From: Caprimulgus europaeus
Lineage: Eukaryota > Chordata > Aves > Caprimulgiformes > Caprimulgidae
NCBI GenBank assembly: GCA_907165065.1
Contig: OU015540.1
Span: 1,596,001 to 1,660,000 of the forward strand
Direction of reading: 5' to 3'
Length of the DNA: 64,000 nucleotides
Translations under genes and position numbers: made by a program
Shown here: piece by piece, positions 1-11,200 of the stretch
Layout: every line of letters starts with the position of its first letter
How positions within the stretch are numbered: position 1 is the first letter of the stretch
The notes under the pieces: generated by a model
What the model was told of the DNA's origin: nothing
What the model saw: only the letters and a program-made list of their open reading frames with translations
Databases searched by the model: none

Positions 1-1151
1 CTGAGGAATTGGATGTGGTTTGTCTCCTAAAAAATGGAGTTTATTTTTTGTTTGTTTCATTTTTAAGGGTTTTCATCTTGTGGCAGTGAGTAACCCAAGC
101 ACTGCCCTCCCTCTCTGAGGCACGGGGCGTCCTGGAGTCGTTCTTTAGCCGTCCCCTAACACCAGCTCTGCGGGTCAGGGGAGAGACCCGGGAAGAACAG
201 TGTCATTTTGTCATTCCTGGGACAGGTGGCAGCGTCTGACTCAGGGGACAGGACTGCAGGAATGTTTGTTAAACAGAGTGACACGGTGCTCACCTGGTGA
301 CACACGCGATGATGTGGCAGAACGAGCGCCTCGTGCCGAGGTCTTGGGGTTTTTTGAGACTTTTTGGGTAGATTTAGAAGCAGAACTTGTGTGTTGGACA
401 GGGATCTGCTCTGATTTCTCACACGTGGAAAGGAAAGTGACCCCACATTGGTCACTTTGTGGGAATCTGGGAGAAAAAAAAAATGGTGGGAAGATCCTAA
501 AGTTCCCAAAACTGTTTCTGTCTGTCCCCCTGTGCTGTCCCCAAACAGGGGTTCATGCTTTCCCATTTCACCTCCGGAGGAACATGGCTGCTGAGGCCAC
601 ACCAGCGCCGCTCCGTGCTCCCGGAGCACCCTCTGCTGTTTGAGGAGCTGCAAACCTCAGCTCTGAGCCCCAGCAACACACGAGCCTTTAAAACACAACA
701 TCAGCCCCCAAAGCAGGAGCAGGAGCGTGCATTTCCTTCCCAACCCACCAGAGAGGACTGGTGACCAACTCCAGTTCACCTCATCTCGCTGGGACACGCC
801 GGGCAGCTGCCACACACCGAGACCGAGTGTGGGCATCAACCTGCAGCACAGACACACATTTCCCTGCCCCTTGGAGGGACTGTTCTAACAGATGAAATCT
901 CCTTTTCCCTCAGCAGTTCAGGTACAATTGTTAACATTTTTTTCCCCAATTGCAATAGTTTCCACAGGTTACCAGGTGCCTGTGTTGTAAAACCAGTCCA
1001 TAGGCAGAGCTGCGGGTCTGCTGCAGCCATCGTGGGGCTGTTTGCCCTGGGAAAATCCCACATCTCCGGGACACCAACCCCCCCGCTCACGTTGGCACTA
1101 AAACGCCTTGTCCACGGCAGCGCTGGTGCTACACAGGGACTTGAACCCCAG
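1..1151. other. Left flank, no gene recognised
   Basis: Unique-looking sequence of moderate GC. Short open frames exist on both strands, but none has splice signals, a recognisable domain or coding-like composition. In mammals the gene beyond the ZNF598 5' end is NPW. I looked for a neuropeptide-W-like peptide here and saw none. Confidence 0.6.
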
Positions 1152-1510
1152 GCTGGTTTGGGTTGGAAGGGACCTCAAAGCTCATCCAGTCCCAACCCCC
1201 CTGCCATCAGCAGGGACACCTTCCACTAGACCAGGTTGCTCAAAGCCTCATCCAACCTGGCCAAGAACACTTCCAGGGAGGAGCAGCCACAGCTTCTCTG
1301 GCCAACCTGGGCCAGGGTCTCACCACCCTCACAGCAAAGAATTTCTTCCTCACATCTCATCTCCATCTCCCCTCTGCCAGTTTCAAGCCATCACTCCTTG
1401 TTCTGTCACTCCCTGCCCTTGGCCAAAGTCCCTCCCCAGCCTTCCTGGAGCCCTTCAGGCACTGAAGGCCGCCGGCAGCTCTCCCCGGAGCCTTCTCTGC
1501 TCCAGCCAAG
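1152..1510 (-). mobile_element. CR1 LINE 3' fragment
   Basis: The plus strand reads as the reverse complement of the CR1 3' end (gggttggaagggacctcaaa followed by the CR1 body with 'aagaatttcttcctcacatc'). It is truncated at its 5' end near 1510, as is usual for CR1. It lies about 0.6 kb upstream of the ZNF598 start codon. Confidence 0.85.
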
Positions 1511-1745
1511 GTGCAGGGCAGCACCCAGGGGTGCTGGGGCAGGGGCCTGGCGTCCTCCATCTCCCCCCAGACAGCGGCTGCAGCTCCCCAGGGGCAGCCC
1601 CGGAGGTGACACGGTTCAGGCCGCGGCCCCCCAGCACTGCTCGGCCCCCGCCCCGGGAGGATTCGCCAAACGGCTCCCTCAGTCCGGGTCCGCCACCCCG
1701 TCAGGGGAGAGCAGCGAGCGGCAGCCAGAGCGGCTCTGCCGTGGG

Positions 1746-2045
1746 GCGCTCTGGGCAGCGCTTCTCTATGGTCAGAGGCCAGCGAGAGCACGGCTAGAGC
1801 GGCGCGGGCCCGTGGGGCGCTCTGGGCTATTTCTCTATGGTCGGGAGCTGGAGGACGCGTGGTGACGTCAGGAGGAATGGCGCTCTAGCGGTCGGAAAAG
1901 GAAATTAGGGGAGTGAGGCGCCGCTCTAGGGCGGTGACTCGATGGTCAGCCAGCGCAGCGCCGCCGCCGTGGCTCTCTATGGCCGGAAGCTGGGCAGAGA
2001 GTCGCTCAGCGTGCCGGGTGGCGCTCTAGGCCGCCTCTCGATGGT
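1746..2045 (+). repeat. Repeated composite motif in the ZNF598 promoter
   Basis: A ten-base block CTC(T/G)ATGG(T/C)(C/G) occurs at 1764, 1833, 1938, 1975 and 2036. Four of the five are preceded by a second block, (G/C)CGCTCT(G/A)GG, at 1746, 1817, 1921 and 2021, with start-to-start spacing of 15-18 bases. The sequence between pairs is not conserved. The two short blocks are therefore what recurs, rather than a simple tandem repeat. Confidence 0.7.
1863..1870. promoter_or_regulatory. Perfect palindromic CRE (tgacgtca)
   Basis: Full 8 bp consensus for CREB/ATF-family factors, about 230 bases upstream of the ZNF598 start codon and inside the repeated promoter motif field. Binding is inferred from the consensus only. 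Confidence 0.6.
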
Positions 2046-2096
2046 GCGGGCGGTTGCTAGGCGGTGCGGGGCCTAGGCCGCGGGGTCGGCGCCGTC

Positions 2097-2273
2097 ATGG
2101 CCGCCTCGGCCTCCGCGGGGCCCGCGGACGGCTCGTGCGTGTTGTGCTGCGGGGAGCTGGAGGTGGTGGCGCTGGGCCGCTGCGACCACCCCATCTGCTA
2201 CCGCTGCTCCGTGCGGATGCGGGCGCTGTGCGGTGTGCGGTACTGCGCGGTGTGCCGGGAGGAGCTGGGCCAG
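2097..2273 (+). CDS. ZNF598: ZNF598 exon 1 (RING domain)
   Basis: Encodes residues 1-59. All eight zinc ligands of the C3HC4-type RING lie in this one exon (CVLC, CDH, CYRC, CAVC). It ends in phase 0 at cag|gtgagg. The whole exon sits in the CpG island. Confidence 0.96.
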
Positions 2274-5200
2274 GTGAGGCCGGGACCGCCGCCCGCGCAC
2301 CCGGTGGCACCGGGACCCTCCCACCCCGCTCTCTGCCGGGGTCTGTGCGGGGCCGGTGGCCGCGGGGAGCGGAACCGGGGCCTCGGGCCGGGCTGGGGAA
2401 GGAGTTGGGCCCCGTGGAATCGGCTGAGCGGGGCCGGTGGGAGCGTCCTCCCCCGGCGGGGCTTTCCGCGTTTATCCGCCGCCTCCCGGGGCTGCCGGGG
2501 CCGTTCGGAGGTGGCAGGAGCCGTGTTGGGAACAAAATAGGCACAAAATGGAGGCTAAAGGGGTGATTTTGCTGCTGAAGTCAGCGGGGCTCGCTCCCAG
2601 AGCTGGCTCCGGCATCCCGGGTGCCTCCCTCCCCCTGCCCAGCTCCCGCCTTCATGTTGCGCTCGGGGGGACACACCTGATGTTCTCCCGGAGCTCGCTC
2701 CCCCCTCGCGTTACCGCAGCACCGCGCTGCCTTCTCCTCCGGTTCCCGTTGCCGTGACCCGTCCGTGGGGCGGGTGCTCGGACGTTTCCCCTCCGTGACC
2801 ATTTTTTCCCATCGATTTCTGTTTTCCCCACGGTTTCTGGCGCAGTTAATCGCTGCGGTGCTGCGGCTCTGCAGGGCAAAGGGAGCCGAGGGCTCGGTGC
2901 AGCCGTGAGATGTGGGCAGAAAAGTTCTTCAAGGACAGTTGTAAAAACAAATCTTCACACGTGAATTTGGTTCTTGCAGAACCAAAGCAGAGCAAAACCC
3001 TTTGAGAAGGAGGGAGCTGGTGGTAGCACTGAATGAAATACGCTGAGGTGCTTTAGGAAATGAAATAAAACGGATATAACAGGGGAAGGGGGCTGTCCCC
3101 GGGGTGAAGGGAGAGCCCTCCCCAGCTGAACTGTTCACTTTGCTGCTTTTTGTGTTGTTCAGATGGTTGGAGGGATTGAAGGGCTTCAGCTGTGTGCTGA
3201 AGATCCTCAGACTTTGTGGAGGCCAGGAGGGTTCCTGTGGTTTTTAGGCTGAGCTTAGTGGCACAGGAGTAGCCTCTGTGTACAGAAAGGAACTCTGAAT
3301 GGATTTTTATCTCTGATCATCTGCTGAGGAGCTGCTGCTCTGCTTCTCCTGTCTGAGGAAGAATCAGTGATGTTGCTCTTCATCCTTAAACCTGCTTGTC
3401 CTGGGGTCAGGGAGGGACTGTTCATCTCGAGAGCTTTTCCATTTGGTGATATTGCTGAATGATGTGGCCTGAACTTTGGTTCTTTTAGTCATCTTTCTCC
3501 CTCCTTTATGAACTGTTTAAAATGAGCCTTTTATTCCAGGTGACTGGGGGGCCTTTTTAACAGCTCTGCTCCTTTTTTTTCCCCCTTTATCTTTATGTGC
3601 CATTAAAATCCTGTTCTGTCTGTTCACCCATCTGCCCCAAGGAAAGAAAAAATACATTGGGGGGCATAAATCATATCAGAACTGCTGTTGAGTGAACTGA
3701 TTGTATGTGTAGGACCTAAAACCACGTCTCTTAATGTGCACAGCATGTGTGGAATTGGCACAGGAGGGTCCAGCACTGCCAGGGCTCAGCTGGTGTCGTA
3801 CAGGGTTGTGTAGGCTGAGCTGGTGAGAGTCAGAGCAGGAAGTCTGAAGGAAGCAGGACTGGAAAGAGGAGTGAGGGAGGAGAGAGCAGGATCTACTTGT
3901 TATGGTAATGAGTGCTGTCATGATGTGTCACTTGCAGTGAGGTTACTTGTTGAGCTGTAAACTGAGCCTGACTGTCCCTGGGTCAGTGTGCTGGTCCCAT
4001 CTGTGCCTGAGGTTGGTCCTGGAGCTGCTGCAGGAAATGGTGTTGGAGTCCTGTGATAAAATCTACTTCTCAGCAAACCATTCCTCTGGGCTGAAGCTCA
4101 CTTTGGGCTGAAAGGAAATGTCAGTACAATTTCACTGAGACAATTGGTTTTTTAAATAATTGAAGTTAGCCAGAGTTGTCCTTTATCCAACAAACCTCAG
4201 CTTGTATTCTCTTTATTTTAAACTGGCTGTTTCAGCAAGCTGGGTGTGGTTTTTGGTTTGGTTAACTTTAAAAGGAGCCCAACTGTAAATAAAGCTCTAA
4301 AGAACCCCACAAAACCGGACTGAGGAGGCTTCTCTGTGGCATTTCACCCCGCGAGGGCAGAGGAGTGATCTAACGTCTGTGTTATTTAACAGAATGCTTT
4401 CCTTGAGGTTCCAAGTAGTTCTGGATTCACAGGGGTTCCTGTTAGAACTGAAAGACTCTTCCTGTGGTTGTGTCTGAGCCTTTCTGAGCTGCTGTGGGTG
4501 ACTTCAGCTGTTCCAGGAACGCTGCTGCCACCCCAGCACTTCCCAAAGCGGGAGCAGAGCGGGCGGGCGGCTCCGGCACCACCAGCGCTGCAGGAGTGGG
4601 AGACCCGAGTGCCTCAGGGTCAGCAGGAGTGGTTGGGAGCAAGCAGGTTCCCCTGGAAGGAGTGTGTGGGACAGAGAATCTGGGAAGCTGTGTGGTGTTC
4701 TGTTTCTCCCTTTCCTGGTAGTGAAGGGGAGAAGAGGCAGTGGTTTCCCATCACCCTCTGAGTGTGTGTGACTTGGACTGTAGGTTTCTGTGCCATCTCC
4801 TGCCAGGAGAGGGGAGGGAGCTGAGTGCAGGACGTTTGCTGCAGAGGGGTTTGAAGTTATTTACTCTTAGCACAGCTGTGGTAGCAAAACAAACCATAAA
4901 GAGTTTCCTAATCTGGTTACACTCCAAAGACTAGGCTGGTCCAATCCACCTTCCTCTGGGTGGCTGGAAGCTGATAAGGAGCAGTCCCAGCAGCTTTGAT
5001 AACAGTTGTGGGGGTGGTGAGGAGCAGCTGGGACTGACACAGAGCTCTGCAAGCGTTACCCAGTCCCCTCACAAGCAGAGTCTGAGCTGAGGAGTGGATC
5101 TGGAGTGGGGGAGGCTGCCCAGCCTGCGTGTGCTGGGGCTGATTCTCGCCTTGCCTGCAGGTCGTCTTCGGCCGGAAGCTGACGTCCTTCTCAGCAATAG

Positions 5201-8200
5201 CACTGCACAGGCTGCAGCACGAGAAGAAATACAACATTTATTTTACAGATGGAGACGTTTATGCCCTGTACAGGTGAGTGCTGGAATCCTTTCTCTACCC
5301 TGTCCCTGAAGGAGGATGTTCTTACCTGCATTTCGTGGCAGGAGCTGTGTGCTTTAGCAGAGCAGGGCGGGTTTGTTCGGCGGGGACGGAGCGGCTGCCG
5401 CGCTGTGGGCGTCACTCTGGGCATTGGTGAAGGCTGAATCACTCTTGTCATTGTTTTATTGCTGTGCTGCTGCCTGAGGACTCATCAAAACCAATGGGAC
5501 CAAACGTTGTATGAAAAGAAGAGCAACCTTCTCTGCCTGCAGAGATCTTTGTTGTACATGGGGGAGGAAAAGGCTGAAGGAAACAAACCAATGCAGAGTG
5601 AAAAATCTGCCATCAGGATGTTTTTAATAATGTGAAACATTTTTCATTGTTTTTTCATAATTAATTGTAAGGCTTTCAGAGAATTAAAAGCAGTTAAAAG
5701 GAAAGAGGAGTGAAAAAAGATGAAACCATGCAGCAGTGGGACCTTTTTCTTGGAGCATTTTCTCCAGCCTGATGGGAGCTCAGGATGTGTCTTTGCTGGT
5801 ACATTGCCAGTTCTGTGTGACTCCCTGTTTATGGACTTGGGCAATGGGTCCAGTGAGCAGAACCAGTTGGAAATATGTTCTGATTAATGACACAGCAGCT
5901 CTGGGAGTGCCTTTGCTGACAGGATGTCTGGAGAGCTGCTGAGATTACAGTTCTGTGGGCAGCAATCAGGTGTGGGAGAGTGGGGTCTCCCACTGAGCCC
6001 AGTGCTCTGGCTCCAGCTCTTGTTGGGAGTCACTGTGGGGTTTTTGTTGGGTTTTTTTTCCCCCTCTTTTTTTGTTACCATTCCTTCTCTCTCACCACTG
6101 TGTTCCTCAGTTTCTGACAGCAGAAAGTGTGGTTAAATTGGATGTGAATGTTGGGTGGATCAGCTGGATCTGCAGTGAGCAAAGGGTTTGCTGCGTGGAC
6201 GTGGTGCAGGCCACTCAGGATTTCTGGTGGCAGCACTGGGACTGTTCAGCTCTTCTCTTGCAACTGAAGCCTCTGGGTAATTTGGTTCCTGTTCTGTTCC
6301 AAGTGTTCTTGGGCTAAGCAGGGCTGTGCCCTCGTCACAGATTGCTGGGGAGCCGTGAAAGTGCCTTCTGCCACCAACAGAACGTTTGTGTTTCGATAGA
6401 GGTGTCGCGTTGCTGAGGGGCAATCAGAGAATTCTCAGGAAGTCTTTGTTGTCCCTTAGGAAGCTGCTGCAGCACGAGTGCTCTTTGTGTCCAGATGCCA
6501 AGCCATTCAACACCTTTGCAGATCTGGAACAGCACATGAGGAAGCAGCATGAACTCTTCTGTTGCAAGCTGTGTGTCAAACACTTGAAGGTGAGCTAGTT
6601 CTGTGTTTGAACATGTGGGGAGGAGGGCTGCTTCCCTATGTGACCTGCAGGAGTCCTGGGGGAGGTGGGAAGAAGAAGGTGGCTGAACAGTGATTAAAAA
6701 TTAAATAAACACTGGTTTATTTTTGAAGTTTCCTCTGTCTGCCTGCAGTGAGGCCAGTTGCTTTGCTCTAAGTCTTTCTTCTTCCATAAACTGATTAATT
6801 AAGGAGACATGAAGGTTCTCAGCAGATTGTATTTGAAGTTAAACCCAACCATATTAATAACTCCTGATGTTAGCTCCTCTGCCACAATGGGTGTAAACAC
6901 CAAACCCAAACTGTCTCTGGGAACTGAGCCCTGTGTTGTAGCAGACTTTGTTACAACTGCCACGGTGGAGGTTTGATGTCTGTTAAGACTTATAATGACT
7001 TCAGGAGCTAAAACTGTAACTTCAGAGAACATTTGGTGCCAGTTCAGAAAGCAGAAGGCACCATGGAGCGATGGAGTTATTTCTTAGATCAGAGTCAGCC
7101 TAGCATTTGCAGTTGGACCAGGTGCAGGATGAGAATCCACCTGGCTGCTGTAATGAGATAGAATTATATTTCATTATCTTGTTTATTTCTTCAGAGCCAA
7201 TTTCCTGTATCTTGTTGACTTGATCAGAAAATGAAACTCACTGTTGCCTGCAGTTGAGGTCTCCTGTGTTTGATGAACACACATAGAACATGGCCAGGGG
7301 CTGGTTTAAAATGTATTTTGCAACCTGCTAAAGATAAAACAGTTACTGGAAAACTGAGTCGTCTGTACCGAGAAGGTTACGCGTATTGCGCTTTAAAACT
7401 ACTCATCCTGCCATCACCATCATCATCCTTTAAAACTTCTGCTAATCCCACCCAGATTTCAGGTAGAGGGGCTGGAGTTACATCAGTCAGGCAATGCTTT
7501 TTCACAGGCTGAAAGTCAGATTCCTCCTTTCCCTGCAGCCACAGTGGGTTTTGTATTTCAAAATTACACATCAAAACGAGCAGCTGCTGTAACCTGAATT
7601 CTGGGACTGCCAACCCCTGTGGCTGGTGGCTGTCAGCATTCCCTCTTGTTGTGGGAGGGGATTTAATGCATGAACACGTGTTTGAGAACTCATTATACAC
7701 AGGCTTTTGTACATGTGTCTGTTTTCTCTGAAGCAATTAAATACCAGACCGGAGAGCTGCGCCCCTGTGGTGCCACGGGTGGCTTACACGGCTGAGCTGG
7801 GGTGTGCTGCCGAGGGGACAGGAGCCAGGAGCCATCAGGCTGATGTGAATAAGTGCTAATGGTTTTTGTTGGGTTTTTTAACACAGGCTTAGCTTTCAGT
7901 CAACTGGTTTGACTGCCCTTCCTGTGGTCTGCAATCACTGGAGCTCATTCAGGGGAAGTGGGCAGGGCAGGGAAGTCCACTTCTTTGGGCTGCAGTGTCC
8001 TCTTTGCTCTCTTGAAGAGGTGTTTCCACACTCAGCTTAAATAGCCAGCACCAAGGGAACTTGTTAATCAGTCTCTCCCAGAGAATTCACAAGCAATAGT
8101 AGAACTTGTTGGATTTAATTTCAGAATCTGGCAGAGATTTTTATTTCACAGAAAAAAGTTCCATATTGCTAGTACCTACTGGAAAGAAGTTCTTCAACTC

Positions 8201-11200
8201 ACAGGAGCTTCAGTCCATCCACCCTAGCTCAGCCTGTGCCCAGAACAAGGTGACACTCCTTGTCTGGGTGAGGAACACAGGATATTTGGTTCTCAAGGCT
8301 GTGTTGGTCTTTTTTGGTGTCTTCAGAACCCTTCCTACCAAAACAGCTCCTGTGTTGGTGGGGACAGGAAACTGGCTCACAACACCGAATTTCCTCACTG
8401 ACTGGATCTGTGTGTAGCCATCCTGGGGTGGTTGCTGTCTGGGGAAAGTAAATCAATTTATGGTTTACTTTCAATTTATGGGGGTTTTGGTTTGAATATG
8501 GAAAATACTGTGTGTTCATAAACACATATTTAGGATTTTTTTAGTTTAAAGTTTGCTACATTCTGTTAATACACAAAAAAAAAGTGAAAAGGGCAAAAGG
8601 TGAATCAGATCTATATCCAGCCTTCAGACTGGGTGAAATTCAGTGCAATCCAAGTGACATCTGATTTGGATCTGTCACTTGAATGTTGTTTCCTGTTTGC
8701 TGAACATTTTAGCTGTAGGTTGTCAAATTTTGCACCTTTCTAAAGCAAATCTTCCACTCCTACAAATGATGGGGCTGTGCACAGCCTGGCTTGTTCCACC
8801 TGGCTCTCTGCTCCCAAGGGTCACCCCTGTGTTTATGTCTGTTCAGATCTTCACCTACGAAAGGAAGTGGTACTCTCGGAAGGACCTGGCCCGGCACCGG
8901 ATCCACGGCGACCCCGACGACACCTCCCACCGCGGGCACCCCCTGTGCAAGTTCTGCGACGAGAGGTACCTGGACAACGACGAGTTGCTGAAGCACCTCA
9001 GACGAGATCACTATTTTTGCCATTTCTGTGACTCTGATGGTGCTCAGGAGTACTACAGGTTCGTGAAGCAGTTCTTGCCTCTTTCTGTAGCTTAGATTTG
9101 AGAAGGAACTTCTTTCCTGTGAGGGTGCCAGAGCCCTGGGCCAGGCTGCCCAGAGAGGGTGTGGAGTCTCCTTCTCTGGAGACATTCAAAACCCGCCTGG
9201 ACGCCTTCCTCTGTGATCTCATTTAGGTTCCTGCTCTGGCAGGGGGATTGGACTGGATGAGCTTTTGAGGTCCCTTCCAATCCCTGACACTCTGGGATTC
9301 TGTGATTCTGTAGCTTAAATTGTGAGGAAGAATCACTTGGGTCTCCTTTGGATTTGGGTTTTGGGTCTCCTTTGGATTTGGGTTTTGGGTCTCCTTTGGA
9401 TTTGGGTTTTGGGTCTCCTTTGGATTTGGGTTTTGGGTCTCCTTTGGATTTGGGTTTTGGGTCTCCTTTGGATTTGGGTTTTGGGTCTCCTTTGGATTTG
9501 GGTTTTGGGTCTCCTTTGGATTTGGGTTTTGGGTCTCCTTTGGGAAGACAGTGATTGAAGACAGAGGGCAGGAATGTGGGCAGGCTGGCTGCAGTCTCTT
9601 TTGTTCCTCAAACCAATCACCAAAGTAATCACTTTCTGTCCAGTCCGTGTTTTAAAGGTTTCTACCTTAAAAGTTCCATTTTGCAGCATGGCAGCAGATG
9701 TCTGCACCTGCCTGGTGGGTTAACTCCAACCCCCCAGAGTCCATGTGCAGAGCAGACAGAGGTGAGTTTCCTTTTGTGAGAGCCGTGCCCGATGTCCAGC
9801 GGGATGTGACGAGCAGGTTCAGTGTCACGTCTGGGATGGTGCACTAAGATCTGTGTTGACTGTACACAGGTGGTTTGAGCTGGAAAGCTTCCCAGGGGAC
9901 AAAGAAAGAACCAACCTCCTAGGATTGTCCTCACCTTGTGAGGGTGACCATACACCACTGGTAAAACACACAGGGAGGGTGGCAGCTCAGAGGGTTTTCT
10001 CTCCCCAGCGATTACGAGTACCTCCGGGAGCACTTCCGCGAAAAGCACTTCCTGTGCGAGGAGGGCCGGTGCAGCAGCGAGCAGTTCACCCACGCCTTCC
10101 GCACCGAGATCGACTACAAGGCCCACAAAACAGCCTGCCACAGCAAGAGCAGGGCCGAGGCCAGGCAGAACCGGCAGATAGACCTGCAGTTCAGCTATGC
10201 TCCTAGGCACCAGAGGAGGACTGAGGGTGAGTGTGGTGGGGGTGAGGTGGACACACACATACTCATTTTTACTGCTTTAGGGTTTTCGAGAACTTCTGGT
10301 GAACGTTTCCTAGTCGGGAAGAAATTCTTTACAAAGAGGGTGGGCAAATCCTGGAACAGGACCCTGGGAGGTTGTGGAGTTGTTGGTCTGTTCAACCAAG
10401 GACCAAGGGACAGGACCAGAGGAAATGGGCTCCAGTTGTGCCCAGGGCAGTTGAGATGGGATGTGAGGAAGAATTTCTTTGCTGAAAGGGTTCTGAGGCA
10501 TTGGAAGGGGTTGCCCAGGGCAGTGGTGGAGTCCCCATCCCTGGAGGGATTGAAGAGTCGTGTAGACACAGTGCTGAGGGACATGGGTCAGTGGGGACTG
10601 GTCAGTGTTGGGTTCATGATGGGACTTGATGAGCTTAAAGGGCTTTTCCAACCCAGGCAGTTCTGGGGTCCTGTTTGTCCTTGAAGATAACCAGAACTTG
10701 ACCAGACAGGGCCCTGGGCAACCTAATGTAGTTTCTGAGCTGGGCTTGCTTTGGGTGAGGGGATGGAACAGGTGACATCCAGAGGTCTCTTCCTACCTGG
10801 GTTGATAACATAATTTCAGGAAATTTGCTGACTTCTCCACTTTGTGATTATGTGAACAATTTACATGACAGCTGCTACGGAGCAGTGATGAGTGTGGAGC
10901 GTGAGACCAGAGCAGCACATCCACTCAGGAGGGCAGAGATCAACACACACATGAACTTTTCTTCTGTGTGGAACTGTGTGTACAGAGACCTCTGCATAAA
11001 CCCCAAATCACTCGAAACTCACATCACAGGTTACAACACACACACTGCAAAATAATCCAACAGTCCTGAAGGGCATCTGGACTGCTCAGTCATCAGAAAG
11101 GAATTGGGATAGTTGTGCTTCTTTCAGGCATAGGGTGATGCCCAGATTGGAGAACTGACTTTGAGAGTGATGAGCCATCCCTCCTGTTCAGGTGTTATAG

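Larger units (their letters stand above)
1600..2560 (+). promoter_or_regulatory. ZNF598 CpG-rich promoter and first exon
   Basis: GC- and CpG-dense block that begins after the CR1 fragment and runs through exon 1 into intron 1. There is no convincing TATA box, which fits a housekeeping CpG-island promoter. The transcription start is not fixed by the sequence. It probably lies between about 1760 and 2090. Confidence 0.7.

Noticed and set aside
156-764. Overlapping open frames of 147-165 codons at the left edge
   Set aside because: Opposite-strand pairs of equal length, no domain, no splice pattern and no match to the expected neighbour NPW.
9322-9707. Repeated LDLGFGSP or PKTQIQRR peptides
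   Set aside because: Frames through the intronic 24 bp minisatellite between two ZNF598 exons.
10247-10684. 145-codon plus-strand frame
   Set aside because: Lies within CR1 3' sequence, beyond the CR1 reverse-transcriptase reading frame. Similar frames recur at every CR1 copy in the window.
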